From contig JAWPMW010000001.1 in the NCBI GenBank assembly GCA_033344735.1, positions 1,432,171 to 1,496,170 on the forward strand: a stretch of DNA of 64,000 nucleotides, given 5' to 3'. Of the stretch, positions 8,697 through 17,882 are shown one piece after another. Made by a program: the position numbers and the translations under genes. This DNA comes from Gammaproteobacteria bacterium. GTDB taxonomy: Bacteria > Pseudomonadota > Gammaproteobacteria > UBA4575. Positions within the stretch are counted from its first letter, which is position 1; the number at the start of each line of letters is the position of its first letter. Under the pieces are notes generated by a model. The model was given only the letters and a program-made list of their open reading frames with translations. It was not told the DNA's origin and made no database searches.

Positions 8697-9779
8697 ATGA
8701 AATTATTTGAAGAATTTAGTCTTAGTGGACTTAGGTTAAAAAATCGCATTGTGATGGCTCCAATGACTCGAGCACGTGCTGGTGAACAACGCATTCCTAA
8801 TGAATTGATGATGGAATATTACACACAGCGTGCATCAGCAGGTTTAATTATCACGGAAGCCACAACAATTTCAAAACAAGCAAATGGGTGGTTACATTCT
8901 CCAGGCATCTATAACGATGAAATGGTAGAAGGTTGGCGAAAAATTGTTAATTCAGTTCACCAAAAAGATGGAAAAATCTTCTTGCAACTATGGCATTGTG
9001 GTCGCGCCTCTCACAGCAGTTTTCATAATGGCATGCCTGCAATGGCTCCTTCTGCAATTAAAATTAATGGTGACTATATTCACACACCTCTTGGAAAACA
9101 AGATCATGAAATACCTAAAGCACTCTCTCTAGAAGAGATTGAGCAAACTAAAATTGATTACCGTAATGCTGCAAAGCGCGCACAAGATGCAGAGTTTGAT
9201 GGTATTGAGATTCATTCAGCAAATGGCTATTTACTCGATACATTTCTTCAATCAAAAACTAATCATCGAGAGGATATGTACGGCGGCAGTATTGAAGCAC
9301 GTTATCGCATGCTTGATGAAGTTGTAAAAGAGGTCACTTCGGTATGTTCTGCAAGTAAAGTAGGAGTTCGACTCTCACCAAATGGTGTATTTAATGATAT
9401 GGGTTCTAAGGATTACCGCGAACAATTTACTTATGTTGCCAGTCAATTGGATAAATATGGATTAGCTTATTTGCATGTAATGGATGGTTTGGGATTTGGT
9501 TTTCATGAGTTAGGTGAACCCATGACTCTATCTGAATTTCGAAATGTATTCAAAAATCCTATCATGGGTAATACCGGCTATACACAAGAATTAGCAGAAA
9601 ATGCCCTGCAACATAACGATGCAGATCTTATTGCATTTGGAAGACCCTATATAAGTAATCCTGATTTGGTAGAAAAGTTTAAAAACAACTTGCCTCTAAG
9701 CCCTGAGGCAGATATGTCAACGTGGTACACACCTGCTGGGAAAGAAGGGTATATTGATTTCCCAAGCGCAAGTCTCTAA
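8697..9779 (+). CDS. Old Yellow Enzyme family flavin oxidoreductase
   Basis: This 360-residue FMN-binding TIM barrel reduces activated C=C bonds or similar electrophiles with NAD(P)H. Family features are in order: VMAPMTRARA near the N-terminus, the LWHCGRASH segment around residue 99, the substrate-binding pair H173-x2-N176 with the proton-donor tyrosine Y178 in EIHSANGYLL, the following YGGSIEARYR stretch, the FMN-phosphate region NTGYTQE, and FGRPYISNPDL near the C-terminus. The length is normal for the NemA/OYE group. It stands alone, 917 bases of coding distance from any oxidase gene, and its substrate cannot be predicted; detoxification of electrophiles is the usual guess. Confidence 0.92.
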   Translation: MKLFEEFSLSGLRLKNRIVMAPMTRARAGEQRIPNELMMEYYTQRASAGLIITEATTISKQANGWLHSPGIYNDEMVEGWRKIVNSVHQKDGKIFLQLWHCGRASHSSFHNGMPAMAPSAIKINGDYIHTPLGKQDHEIPKALSLEEIEQTKIDYRNAAKRAQDAEFDGIEIHSANGYLLDTFLQSKTNHREDMYGGSIEARYRMLDEVVKEVTSVCSASKVGVRLSPNGVFNDMGSKDYREQFTYVASQLDKYGLAYLHVMDGLGFGFHELGEPMTLSEFRNVFKNPIMGNTGYTQELAENALQHNDADLIAFGRPYISNPDLVEKFKNNLPLSPEADMSTWYTPAGKEGYIDFPSASL

Positions 9780-9839
9780 CAAATATATCTATGAGCCACT
9801 GCTTTTGACACAAAAGCATTTATTAACAAACGTTTAACA

Positions 9840-10865
9840 CTAACGCTTACTCATAAATAACTTAATAATTTGGCCAAACCAATTTATTTCACTGAGCTCT
9901 TTCACAAAGTGTGTCCCAGCAAGCTCTTTTTGCACTGACATCCAATCCTGCTTGTAACGTTCATTCCCTGTTAGAAAATCAATTTCTACGACTTTGTCAG
10001 TATCAATGACATGACGCATTAAGTATTGAGTTAATATTGATCCAGGTGAATAATTTTTCCAACGCTGATCATAGGCGAGTCTGTAAATATTCGCTTTACC
10101 ATGAACCACAACCCATATCTGGGCTGCCACAGGTTTTTCTTCAATATATAGAATTGCTAATCGTAACCAGCCCATTTCAGATAATCTATGAACTAAGCTT
10201 GGCGTGAAATCCGTAAAGTATTCATTAGCTTTCCAACTGGCGAGATAAACCTCCTGATAATCAGCCAACGCGCGATCAATTTGCAGATTTTGATATAAAC
10301 GAATTTCATATTCCTGCTCACGTTCCAGTTTTCGCTGTTTACGTTTAATCATATTTTGAATATTGGCAGGTCGCTCAGCCATGTATTCATTGAATGATTG
10401 GCCGTTTACTGGATGACGCCAATTATAAAAGCGGAAGTAATAATGACTTTTAAACCCACATGCTTCCATACATTGACTTAACTTAATCATATTGCTGTCA
10501 CTAACATCAATCGGTTCGAGTCGAATAGCTGAGACACTCATCCGAGACAACCCCTTCGCCATACAAGTCATAACAGCATCTTGTTGGCTATGATTGAAAA
10601 TCAATAAAGAATATAGCGTGGTGAAGTGATTGCTTAATGCCCTCAATCCATCTCGAGAACTTTCTATCATTGGCAAAATAGCTAAAATAGTTTCACCCTC
10701 CACCACACAAATAAGGCGTATTGACTGATGGTCTGCCAACGCATGAGCAGTCAGGTTCTCTAGCCAGATTCTGGAAAAAAATAGTGAGTCCTTCTCACAC
10801 TCAGCAAACAATAAACTAGCGCTGTCAGGCAGTTGGCTCCATTGGCTGTAAACTACGAATTCCAT
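9840..10865 (-). CDS. GNAT (BioF2/FemAB-like) acyltransferase
   Basis: The 341-residue protein has the double-GNAT organisation of the BioF2-like/Acetyltransf_6 group (also called CelD-like). The second GNAT half contains MIKRKQRKLERE, the YLASWKANEY segment, and the core WLRLAILYIEEKPVAAQIWVV with the following IYRLAYDQRWKNYSPGSIL, which resembles the family's acceptor-side motif. Members transfer acyl or aminoacyl groups and often sit in polysaccharide or envelope clusters, but no such cluster is here. It is convergent with the Old Yellow Enzyme gene 61 bp away. The substrate is unknown. Confidence 0.78.
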   Translation of the reverse strand: MEFVVYSQWSQLPDSASLLFAECEKDSLFFSRIWLENLTAHALADHQSIRLICVVEGETILAILPMIESSRDGLRALSNHFTTLYSLLIFNHSQQDAVMTCMAKGLSRMSVSAIRLEPIDVSDSNMIKLSQCMEACGFKSHYYFRFYNWRHPVNGQSFNEYMAERPANIQNMIKRKQRKLEREQEYEIRLYQNLQIDRALADYQEVYLASWKANEYFTDFTPSLVHRLSEMGWLRLAILYIEEKPVAAQIWVVVHGKANIYRLAYDQRWKNYSPGSILTQYLMRHVIDTDKVVEIDFLTGNERYKQDWMSVQKELAGTHFVKELSEINWFGQIIKLFMSKR

Positions 10866-11095
10866 TAATCAACTAATCTAAATGTATCCAATGAAAGGTA
10901 TTTTTCGATAATGCACCAAATATAGATCGAAAATTAAACAATATATTAGTCTCAATAACGCTAGATCAGCTCTAATAATAGCTGGCTATAGATAGAATTT
11001 TGCTATGCATAAAGAGAAAATTGCCATCCCTTGGTGCATTTTTGTTAGACTTGCCGGCTCGAACAATCTCTATTTTTTAAATCGAAGGGTGATTT

Positions 11096-11257
11096 ATGAG
11101 TGACGCAAAAAAAACTAGACCCCATGTCCCAGATGGTGAGTCGCAATTTCTGAAAACATCTCAGAAACAAGCAGATGAAAAGGGCTACGTTGGGTATGAC
11201 ACTACCTGGACTCCGTTTCAAAAAGAAGCAGAATACAAAACACCAAAGCGACCATAA
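11096..11257 (+). CDS. Small hypothetical protein, 53 aa
   Basis: An ATG with a strong upstream GAAGGGTG opens a 53-codon frame encoding a soluble, highly charged peptide beginning MSDAKKTRPHVPDGE and ending in KTPKRP. It contains a GYVGYDTTWTPFQKEAEYKTP segment with a central aromatic patch. No family is recognised. Codon usage and the ribosome site argue that it is real, and it is favoured over the opposite-strand frame covering the same bases. Confidence 0.55.
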   Translation: MSDAKKTRPHVPDGESQFLKTSQKQADEKGYVGYDTTWTPFQKEAEYKTPKRP

Positions 11258-11373
11258 GCTTTTGTCTAGTCGTGTGAGCATGGAATGTTCACACGACTAT
11301 AAACTGCAAAAAATTCAATAAAACACGTCTCTGGCTGACCAACAAGACAATTCTAGAATAACATACAAAAATT

Positions 11374-12048
11374 CTACTGTTTGTTTAGAATTATAAAAGT
11401 AGTCACTGCCACACCAATAATAAATGCGATAATGACAAGCAACTTGCTATAGCTAGGAAGATAAGTATCCATATAGAAATTATTACTGATACTTGGCACA
11501 CCCCATAAATCTCCATTGCCTTTGCCAACTACCAACTGAGCTTTCATTCCCTTTTCCATGTGCTGCGCAATGTCACAGTGCACCAAGTAAGTTTTATCTT
11601 CGCTAGGCACAATGAATGTTCCTGTTTGTTGCTGACCTCCTGCTGCTTCCAAGTGAAACATGCCTGCATCGTAAAGATATTTTGGCAATCCGTGCACCAT
11701 CCATTGATGTCTAACCTCATCCTGGTTGATAAAAGTTACTGTAATACGACTACAAGGTTCGACTTTATATTCATGCTGGCTCAAACCAAAAATATTTCCA
11801 GGGAACTCAACGGCATAGGAAGTTTCAGCAATAACTTCAAATTCATATTCTTGGGATACTTGTTGACAATCACGTGGCAACTTAGTGCTATTTGAATTCA
11901 TTACCATTCCCGTCTCATCTAAAGACATATTGTGATGATGATGACTGTGATCAACTTTTGCTTCCTGAGCTATAACGGAAAAGTTAATTAATATTGCAAA
12001 AGAAAAAATATTGATTGCTAGAAATCGACTTTTAAGCGATGAGCACAT
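11374..12048 (-). CDS. Membrane-anchored cupredoxin
   Basis: The 224-residue protein has an N-terminal signal segment (about 10-28), a histidine cluster at residues 34-39, a cupredoxin domain at about 70-175, and a C-terminal transmembrane helix (about 200-220). The type-1 copper ligands are visible: His114 or His119 in RHQWMVHG, Cys158, His163 and Met168 in HCDIAQHMEKGM. It is therefore a periplasmic copper protein tethered to the inner membrane. It follows the multicopper oxidase gene with only two bases between them and ends the cytochrome oxidase locus. It could pass electrons or copper to the multicopper oxidase or to CuA; that is inference. Confidence 0.82.
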   Translation of the reverse strand: MCSSLKSRFLAINIFSFAILINFSVIAQEAKVDHSHHHHNMSLDETGMVMNSNSTKLPRDCQQVSQEYEFEVIAETSYAVEFPGNIFGLSQHEYKVEPCSRITVTFINQDEVRHQWMVHGLPKYLYDAGMFHLEAAGGQQQTGTFIVPSEDKTYLVHCDIAQHMEKGMKAQLVVGKGNGDLWGVPSISNNFYMDTYLPSYSKLLVIIAFIIGVAVTTFIILNKQ

Positions 12049-12050
12049 TG

Positions 12051-13727
12051 TTACCAGCGCTTTGGAGAAATAATGATTGCTATTAAAGTGATCAACATCA
12101 CGCTGAACGCTATCGCAATAATAATCAAACGAATTAATAGTGTCTTGTCAGTGCCTGTATCCGAAAATAATCCTGGAGCATAACTTTCCCATATTGGCTG
12201 TTCTTTACGATAATATGCTTCTGTAAAATATTTATTCCAGCCCACTCCCAATGTCTTTGGCCAACCGTCATCCTGCAAATATTTTTCGTAAACAATCGCG
12301 CTTATATGCCCACCCGGACCTATTCCATCTGTAGTAACACTTTTATATTGGTGATCGTGGAACAACCATATACCTTCACCATAAGAGTGTAGACCATCAT
12401 TCTTAGTATCTAGATCTAAATCTATTCTCTGCGCTGGAGCAATGAAGACAACATCTCGTTTAAGTTGTGAAGCGGGAGGACTAGGATTGCCATCATGATG
12501 GGTAATAGTAACGTTGTGTCCATGCGTATGAAAAGCAAGGCTTTCTCTTCCACCATTAGCAATACGTAGTTTAATTTTCTGATCAGGCTTAACAATTACA
12601 AGAGATTCTTGAAACGTGTAAGGAAATGAACGGCCATTTAAAGTGAAATAATCTTGTGTTGCATCAGTAATATCATATTCACGATGCATCGACTTTGTTA
12701 TTAAACGTGCATCGTTAAACTTTTGAATACGACTACTAAGATCAGCATCGATATCCATATAATGTAGATCGTATTCACTATCATACTTTTCTTTACTGGC
12801 AACAGAAGCAGAACGAATCTGCCCAGCACCAATATTTAAAGTTTGCACCCAGTTATTGGGTCTATTCTCTTCAATGACAAACATTCCCTGCAATCCCATC
12901 ATGACATGCACATGCGGCTGCACATGACAGTGATAGAATTTCGTACCGCTATTGCGAGGCTGCATTTCGTATGTGCGCGCTTTCCCTGGAAGTACAGGCA
13001 TTTCACTTGCAATTGGCACTCCATCATTACCTTCACCATTATCATCTACAAATGCATGGTCAACTCCATGAAAATGAATTGTATGGGGCATGTAATGGCT
13101 ATTCTCTAGAGTGATTTGGACCTTATCTCCCTGTTCAACACGTATTGTTGGAGATGGCGCTCTTAAAAGTTCTCGCGATTCTGATGATTCAAAATTTTTA
13201 GTCGCCATACCAAAATGTTTAGGTGCAAATACCCAAAACCCGGGCTTTATTCCAGGCGCAATAGAAAATTGTGTTGCTGGCTCTTTAGATTGTGGAGACA
13301 TGCCATTCAATTCAACCACTTCCAACCGAATATGAATCAGATCTGGGTCACCGTCACCATCAATATCAGTATGTTTTTCAATAGAGTCAGGCGTCAATCC
13401 ACTTTGATGAAGCACATGATCAGACACATTATTCGTACCACGCACAAAAGCTGCTACTGCATAAGGATTATCTACAATACAAGTGGATGATTTCTCTATA
13501 GTCACAGATTCTATTGTTTGCTGTTTACGCCAGCCAGCAACATCCTCTAAGCAAGCATCATCAATATCACTTGGCATTGTCATTGGCATTGATTCTGGGG
13601 AAGACTGGAAATTACTTGAACCAAAAATTTTTGCAATTTGAAGACGTACAGGCATTGGATACCAATGAGAAGGCAAGCAGACAATGGCGATTGTTACAGA
13701 TAATAAAAGTGGCCACCGTAATTTCAA
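12051..13727 (-). CDS. Two-domain-like multicopper oxidase with terminal membrane anchors
   Basis: The 558-residue protein has an N-terminal hydrophobic segment and a C-terminal transmembrane helix (about 530-555), so the catalytic part faces the periplasm. Four copper motifs are seen: H215-x2-H218-x-H220; H266-C267-H268-x3-H272-x4-M277, which gives the type-1 ligands; an FHTHGH motif near residue 400; and a final HDH near 457 without cysteine. Thus the type-1 site is in the first copper domain, unlike laccase or CueO, where it is last. A calcium-loop-like DIDGDGDPD lies at 121-129. It sits between a hypothetical and the cupredoxin in the oxidase locus. Substrate and physiological role are unknown; Cu(I) oxidation is one option. 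Confidence 0.85.
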   Translation of the reverse strand: MKLRWPLLLSVTIAIVCLPSHWYPMPVRLQIAKIFGSSNFQSSPESMPMTMPSDIDDACLEDVAGWRKQQTIESVTIEKSSTCIVDNPYAVAAFVRGTNNVSDHVLHQSGLTPDSIEKHTDIDGDGDPDLIHIRLEVVELNGMSPQSKEPATQFSIAPGIKPGFWVFAPKHFGMATKNFESSESRELLRAPSPTIRVEQGDKVQITLENSHYMPHTIHFHGVDHAFVDDNGEGNDGVPIASEMPVLPGKARTYEMQPRNSGTKFYHCHVQPHVHVMMGLQGMFVIEENRPNNWVQTLNIGAGQIRSASVASKEKYDSEYDLHYMDIDADLSSRIQKFNDARLITKSMHREYDITDATQDYFTLNGRSFPYTFQESLVIVKPDQKIKLRIANGGRESLAFHTHGHNVTITHHDGNPSPPASQLKRDVVFIAPAQRIDLDLDTKNDGLHSYGEGIWLFHDHQYKSVTTDGIGPGGHISAIVYEKYLQDDGWPKTLGVGWNKYFTEAYYRKEQPIWESYAPGLFSDTGTDKTLLIRLIIIAIAFSVMLITLIAIIISPKRW

Positions 13728-13732
13728 AACAT

Positions 13733-14347
13733 CTACCTTTTAGATAATCTATTACACCAACGTTGCAGAGTTCCATTACTGTATAGGTAATAGATCTCGA
13801 CTAACAGTATTAATAATAAAAACAGCGGAAGATATCCAATTTTACTTGCGCCCACCTTAAATGGAAACACAGCACGATATATTTTCTCGCTTCCTTGCTG
13901 TTGAGTTGTAATAATTCCAATATATTGCCCATTATCGATGAATCGATGTTCGACTGTAAAACTACCATTCTGTGCAAATGTATGTGATTGATAAAATATT
14001 GTCTCTTCATGCAGATTATTCAGCTTAACAATATCTTCCCACTTTGTGGAACGTCCGAGACCAGTAACATTTTTTATAATCCGAAAGTCCACTGGCATTT
14101 GCTTCAAGCTATTATGGAGATAATCTAAAACAAATAGCGTTTCACCAGCGCTGGGGAGATCTTCACAGTACTCTTTGTTTGCGCTTATTTGTGGCAGATA
14201 AACTGTAAAATGTGCTTTAAAGAAACCTATTTGAATGACACACTGATCATCTTCAAGAAACACACCCCCATGCGGGAAAACATCATCAAGAGAAATAAAA
14301 AACAAAAAGAATATAGGAATTACATTCCGCGCAATACCTTTATACAC
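13733..14347 (-). CDS. Periplasmic hypothetical protein with C-terminal anchor
   Basis: The 204-residue protein has a signal peptide (about 1-25), a beta-rich periplasmic domain, and a transmembrane helix near residues 170-190. The GSFTVEHRFIDNGQYIGII stretch resembles the YtkA/FixH-like immunoglobulin fold found in copper and oxidase-assembly contexts, but similarity is weak and by eye. Two cysteines (in DDQCVI and EYCEDL) could form a disulfide. It lies between coxD and the multicopper oxidase in the same orientation with short gaps, so it is probably part of the oxidase transcript and may help assembly. Confidence 0.65.
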   Translation of the reverse strand: MYKGIARNVIPIFFLFFISLDDVFPHGGVFLEDDQCVIQIGFFKAHFTVYLPQISANKEYCEDLPSAGETLFVLDYLHNSLKQMPVDFRIIKNVTGLGRSTKWEDIVKLNNLHEETIFYQSHTFAQNGSFTVEHRFIDNGQYIGIITTQQQGSEKIYRAVFPFKVGASKIGYLPLFLLLILLVEIYYLYSNGTLQRWCNRLSKR

Positions 14348-14383
14348 AATACATAAACACCACTACCATAAACAGGTATGAAT

Positions 14384-14746
14384 TTAGTGATGGATTTCTG
14401 AGGGACTCAATGGTACTGCATTTGGATCTGCGCCAAAATAATTAACGCGCGCTTTGAATGTGTAATCTCCTTCTACACTCATCAAAAATACCAAAACCAA
14501 CAAACAAAGAGGAGGTATCAATATTGCAGTGATTAAAGCAAGTCTTTCCCATGCCATATGCATAAAAATGGCAACAATAAAACCAGCTTTTAAGGCCATA
14601 AATATCAGTATTAGTGACCAGCGTAAATAACCTTGAAATTGAAAATAATCGACTAAATAAGAAAATACGCTGAGTACAAATAGCAGCAACCAAATTTTTA
14701 AATAAATTCCTAATGGGTGTTGTTGTTCTTCTGCAGTGCTACTCAT
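14384..14746 (-). CDS. Cytochrome c oxidase subunit IV (CoxD/CtaF-like)
   Basis: The 120-residue protein has three transmembrane helices (about 14-32, 40-60, 70-92). It carries the HPLGIYLKIWLLLFVLS opening and an LILIFMALKAGFIVAIFMHM segment, in which the K-A-x6-FMH pattern is diagnostic of prokaryotic subunit IV of caa3-type oxidases. It is a small structural subunit of the inner-membrane oxidase. Its stop and start are nine and about 36 bases from its neighbours, as expected for one operon. Confidence 0.85.
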   Translation of the reverse strand: MSSTAEEQQHPLGIYLKIWLLLFVLSVFSYLVDYFQFQGYLRWSLILIFMALKAGFIVAIFMHMAWERLALITAILIPPLCLLVLVFLMSVEGDYTFKARVNYFGADPNAVPLSPSEIHH

Positions 14747-14755
14747 GACGACTCC

Positions 14756-15415
14756 TTACCAAAGATAAAAGAATGCAAAAATAAATACCCACACCAAATC
14801 AACAAAGTGCCAATACAATCCACAAATCTCGACAATGTCATATCCTTTCTTTTCATAACGTCCGTTAATCACACCAACTGCAACATAGAGCAGGTATATG
14901 ACACCTCCCGAGACATGTAATCCATGAAAACCTGTGATCATGAAGAAGCATGAACCAAATTGTGCTGCGCCCATTGGATTTCCCCAAGGACGAACGCCTT
15001 CTTGGATTAACTTTGTCCACTCAAATGCCTGCATGCCGACAAACATAAGACCAAAAAAGGCAGTGATGAGTAATAAAATTGCTGTTTTTTTACGATCTCC
15101 TCGATAACCATAATTAACCGCCAAAGCCATGGTGCCACTACTAGTAATAAGTACAAATGTCATGATGGCAATTAATATTAGAGGGATGTGTTGTCCAAAC
15201 AACGTCAGGGCAAATACTTCACTTGAATTTGGCCATGGCTCTGCTGTTGACATGCGTACATTCATGTACGATGTTAAAAAACTGGTAAAGATAAACGTAT
15301 CACTTAAGAGGAAGATCCACATCATGGCCTTACCCCAATGAACTTTAAACGTCTCTTTATCGCTACTCCAGTCGGTAACAAGTGTATCCAACTCTACATC
15401 ATTGCTATTGGCCAT
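14756..15415 (-). CDS. Cytochrome c oxidase subunit III-like protein (second copy)
   Basis: The 219-residue heme-copper oxidase subunit III has about five transmembrane helices. It shows WGKAMMWIFLLSD, the FEWTKLIQEG helix end, FFMITGFHGLHV and the C-terminal YWHFVDLVWVFIF, all typical of subunit III. It directly precedes the CoxD gene and follows another subunit III-like gene by nine bases. The two copies differ throughout and are old paralogues rather than a recent duplication. Tandem subunit III genes occur in some bacterial oxidase loci; whether both enter one enzyme is not shown here. Confidence 0.86.
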   Translation of the reverse strand: MANSNDVELDTLVTDWSSDKETFKVHWGKAMMWIFLLSDTFIFTSFLTSYMNVRMSTAEPWPNSSEVFALTLFGQHIPLILIAIMTFVLITSSGTMALAVNYGYRGDRKKTAILLLITAFFGLMFVGMQAFEWTKLIQEGVRPWGNPMGAAQFGSCFFMITGFHGLHVSGGVIYLLYVAVGVINGRYEKKGYDIVEICGLYWHFVDLVWVFIFAFFYLW

Positions 15416-15424
15416 TGCTTCTCC

Positions 15425-16090
15425 CTAGGTAGACAGTAGTAAATAAAACATAATTAACCAAAGCACTAACAGAAAATGCCAGTACAAAGTACAAAGATCG
15501 ACTGATGATTTAACATCATCAGCTTGCGCACCTAGCCATACTTTTGCGGTAGATCGCGCCCATACCCATAATCCACCTATTATATGTAATGCATGCAATC
15601 CAGTTAGCACATAAAAAAATGCATTTGCAGGGTTAGAATAAATAAATAAACCTTGGTCATGGATTTGCTGCCATGCCCATAATTGACCATAGAGAAAACA
15701 AAACGTAAACATACCAGCTAATATTAAACCTACGCGTATTCCACCTTCTTTATTTCGTTGCGCTGCATTTTTTGCTTGTTGATAAAATATGCTCGCTAAA
15801 ATCAGGAGAACACTGTTAACCCAAAGAATCTGAGGATCATCAAGCGGCACCCAATCTGGATACTCCATACGAATACGGTAAGCGCTGAAAAAAAGCATGA
15901 ACAATGAAGTTAGAACAGCAAGCAGCCCGCCTAGAAAAACTTTTTTTGAGCCTATAAAAACAGGACCATTAGGGTTATCGTTATCTATCACTCCAACTTC
16001 TGCCCATGGCTGGCTATTGATCGACTGTTTCACCAACCAAGTAACAACAATTCCCATTAAAAGAGCAAGAAAGATTAACGTAATAGTCAC
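15425..16090 (-). CDS. ctaE: Cytochrome c oxidase subunit III (first copy)
   Basis: The 221-residue integral membrane protein has about six hydrophobic segments. Family marks are YVLTGLHALHIIGGLWVW (the TG-x-HxxH motif), LCTLYWHFLLVLWLIMF at the C-terminus, and WAWQQI ahead of them. Subunit III stabilises the oxidase core and helps proton uptake. It starts two bases after the coxA stop, so it is cotranscribed. A long N-terminal periplasmic insertion (NDNDNPNGPVFIGSKK) separates helices 1 and 2, which is unusual and shared with no obvious counterpart in the second copy. Confidence 0.86.
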   Translation of the reverse strand: MTITLIFLALLMGIVVTWLVKQSINSQPWAEVGVIDNDNPNGPVFIGSKKVFLGGLLAVLTSLFMLFFSAYRIRMEYPDWVPLDDPQILWVNSVLLILASIFYQQAKNAAQRNKEGGIRVGLILAGMFTFCFLYGQLWAWQQIHDQGLFIYSNPANAFFYVLTGLHALHIIGGLWVWARSTAKVWLGAQADDVKSSVDLCTLYWHFLLVLWLIMFYLLLST

Positions 16091-16092
16091 TT

Positions 16093-17832
16093 TTATTTAT
16101 TCCCCGTAGCTGCACTTGGTGGAACATCTTGAGGTATAAAATCTTTTTCAGCGCCAGGAACACTATATGCGTAAGCCCAACGATAAACTGTTGGCAATTC
16201 ATCCGACCAATTACCATGTCGTGGTGGCGTCTCTGGTGTTCGCCATTCCAATGATGTCGCGTTCCAGGGATTACTGGGCGCATCTTTCGGTTTCATTAAG
16301 CTAACTATCAGGTTGTAAATAAATATTAATTGTGCTGAACCAACTATTAGTGCAGCAACGGTAATACTTGCATTAATTGATGCAACGGAATCAGGCATAA
16401 AATCAGTAACGCCATTAGCATAATAACGACGTGGTACGCCAAGTATTCCAATGTAATGCATAGGCAAGTAAATGGCATAAGTCCCTAAGAAAGTAATCCA
16501 GAAATGAGCTTTGCCTAATGTATTGTTTAACATCCTCCCCGTAAACTTAGGATACCAATGATAAATTCCGCCAAACACGACTAGAAATGGTGAGACACCC
16601 ATAACCATATGGAAATGACCAACAACAAAATAGGTATCTGATAACGGCACATCTACAACCACATTACCTAAAAATAAACCTGTAATTCCGCCATGAATAA
16701 ATGTAAACACAAAGCCAATAGCAAAAAGCATAGGAACTGTTAAATGAATATCTCCTTCCCACAAGGTCAGCACCCAATTGTAAACTTTTAGCGCGGTAGG
16801 CACTGCAATAATTAATGTGGTTGTGGCAAATAAGAAACCAAAGTATGGATTCATTCCACTGACGTACATATGGTGAGCCCAAACAACAAAACTTAACCCA
16901 CCTATAGCAACAATAGCCCATACCATCATGCGATAACCAAATATATTCTTACGTGCATGTGTGCTTATAAGATCTGATGCAATACCAAACATTGGCAACG
17001 CAACAATATAAACTTCAGGATGGCCAAAAAACCAAAACAAATGTTGAAACAATATTGGACTTCCACCAGTGTGGTCAGAAGTAACACCCATTTCTGAAAT
17101 TGCTGGCATGAAGAAGCTAGTGCCTAACATATTATCTAAAGACATCATAATCACGCTTACAAAAAGCGCCGGAAAAGCAAGCAACCCTAGAATTGTTGCC
17201 ATTACTATTCCCCATACAGTTAAAGGCAAACGCATTAATGTCAATCCGCGTGTTCGTGCCTGTAACGTTGTTGTTAAGTAATTCAATCCACCCATGGTAA
17301 ATGCCACAACAAACAATGCTAACGATATGCACATCACCAAAATACCCCAATCCCCACCAGGCGTGCCTCCGGTGATTGCTTGAGGAGGATAAAGCGTCCA
17401 CCCTGCTCCTGTCGTTCCACCTGGCACAAAAAATCCCGCAATTAAAACCAATACAGATAATAAATAGACCCAGAAACTCAACATGTTCATATATGGGAAC
17501 ACCATGTCACGTGCGCCACACATTAACGGTATTAGTAAGTTACCAAACCCGCCCAGGAAAAATGCAGTAAGCATGAAAACGATCATAATCATTCCATGCA
17601 TAGTCACAAACTGGTAATACTCATTTGGTTCTAAAAATGTAAACTCACCAGGAAAACCAAGTTGCAGACGCATCATGCCTGACATAAATAGAGCAATAAT
17701 CCCAACTAATGTTGCGACAATAATATATTGAATACCAATGACCTTATGGTCTTGGCTCCAAACATATTTAGTTATCCATGAATGTGGATGCGAAAGTTCT
17801 TGACCCTTGTCGGCAATTGCTGCATGTGCCAT
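16093..17832 (-). CDS. ctaD: Cytochrome c oxidase subunit I
   Basis: The 579-residue catalytic subunit with 12 membrane helices reduces oxygen at a heme-CuB site and pumps protons. All key residues are present: low-spin heme ligands His79 and His408, CuB ligands His271, His320 and His321, the cross-linked tyrosine Y275 in GHPEVY, high-spin heme ligand His406, and K-channel lysine Lys349. The GHPEV motif puts it in the A1-type heme-copper oxidases. It lies between coxB (50 bp upstream) and coxC (2 bp downstream). Genes for heme A synthase, Surf1 and Cox11 are not in the window, so whether the heme is O or A cannot be decided from here. Confidence 0.96.
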   Translation of the reverse strand: MAHAAIADKGQELSHPHSWITKYVWSQDHKVIGIQYIIVATLVGIIALFMSGMMRLQLGFPGEFTFLEPNEYYQFVTMHGMIMIVFMLTAFFLGGFGNLLIPLMCGARDMVFPYMNMLSFWVYLLSVLVLIAGFFVPGGTTGAGWTLYPPQAITGGTPGGDWGILVMCISLALFVVAFTMGGLNYLTTTLQARTRGLTLMRLPLTVWGIVMATILGLLAFPALFVSVIMMSLDNMLGTSFFMPAISEMGVTSDHTGGSPILFQHLFWFFGHPEVYIVALPMFGIASDLISTHARKNIFGYRMMVWAIVAIGGLSFVVWAHHMYVSGMNPYFGFLFATTTLIIAVPTALKVYNWVLTLWEGDIHLTVPMLFAIGFVFTFIHGGITGLFLGNVVVDVPLSDTYFVVGHFHMVMGVSPFLVVFGGIYHWYPKFTGRMLNNTLGKAHFWITFLGTYAIYLPMHYIGILGVPRRYYANGVTDFMPDSVASINASITVAALIVGSAQLIFIYNLIVSLMKPKDAPSNPWNATSLEWRTPETPPRHGNWSDELPTVYRWAYAYSVPGAEKDFIPQDVPPSAATGNK

Positions 17833-17882
17833 CGGATTCTCCTAAATTACCTATATAATAGTTTCAATAAAATATGTTTTTT

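Noticed and set aside
11045-11281. A minus-strand protein of 78 residues
   Set aside because: It overlaps the plus-strand 53-residue frame that has a strong ribosome site, is unusually rich in Phe/Cys and lacks its own ribosome site.
15425-16090. Recent duplication of subunit III
   Set aside because: The two subunit III-like genes differ along their whole lengths, including loop insertions, so they are old paralogues.
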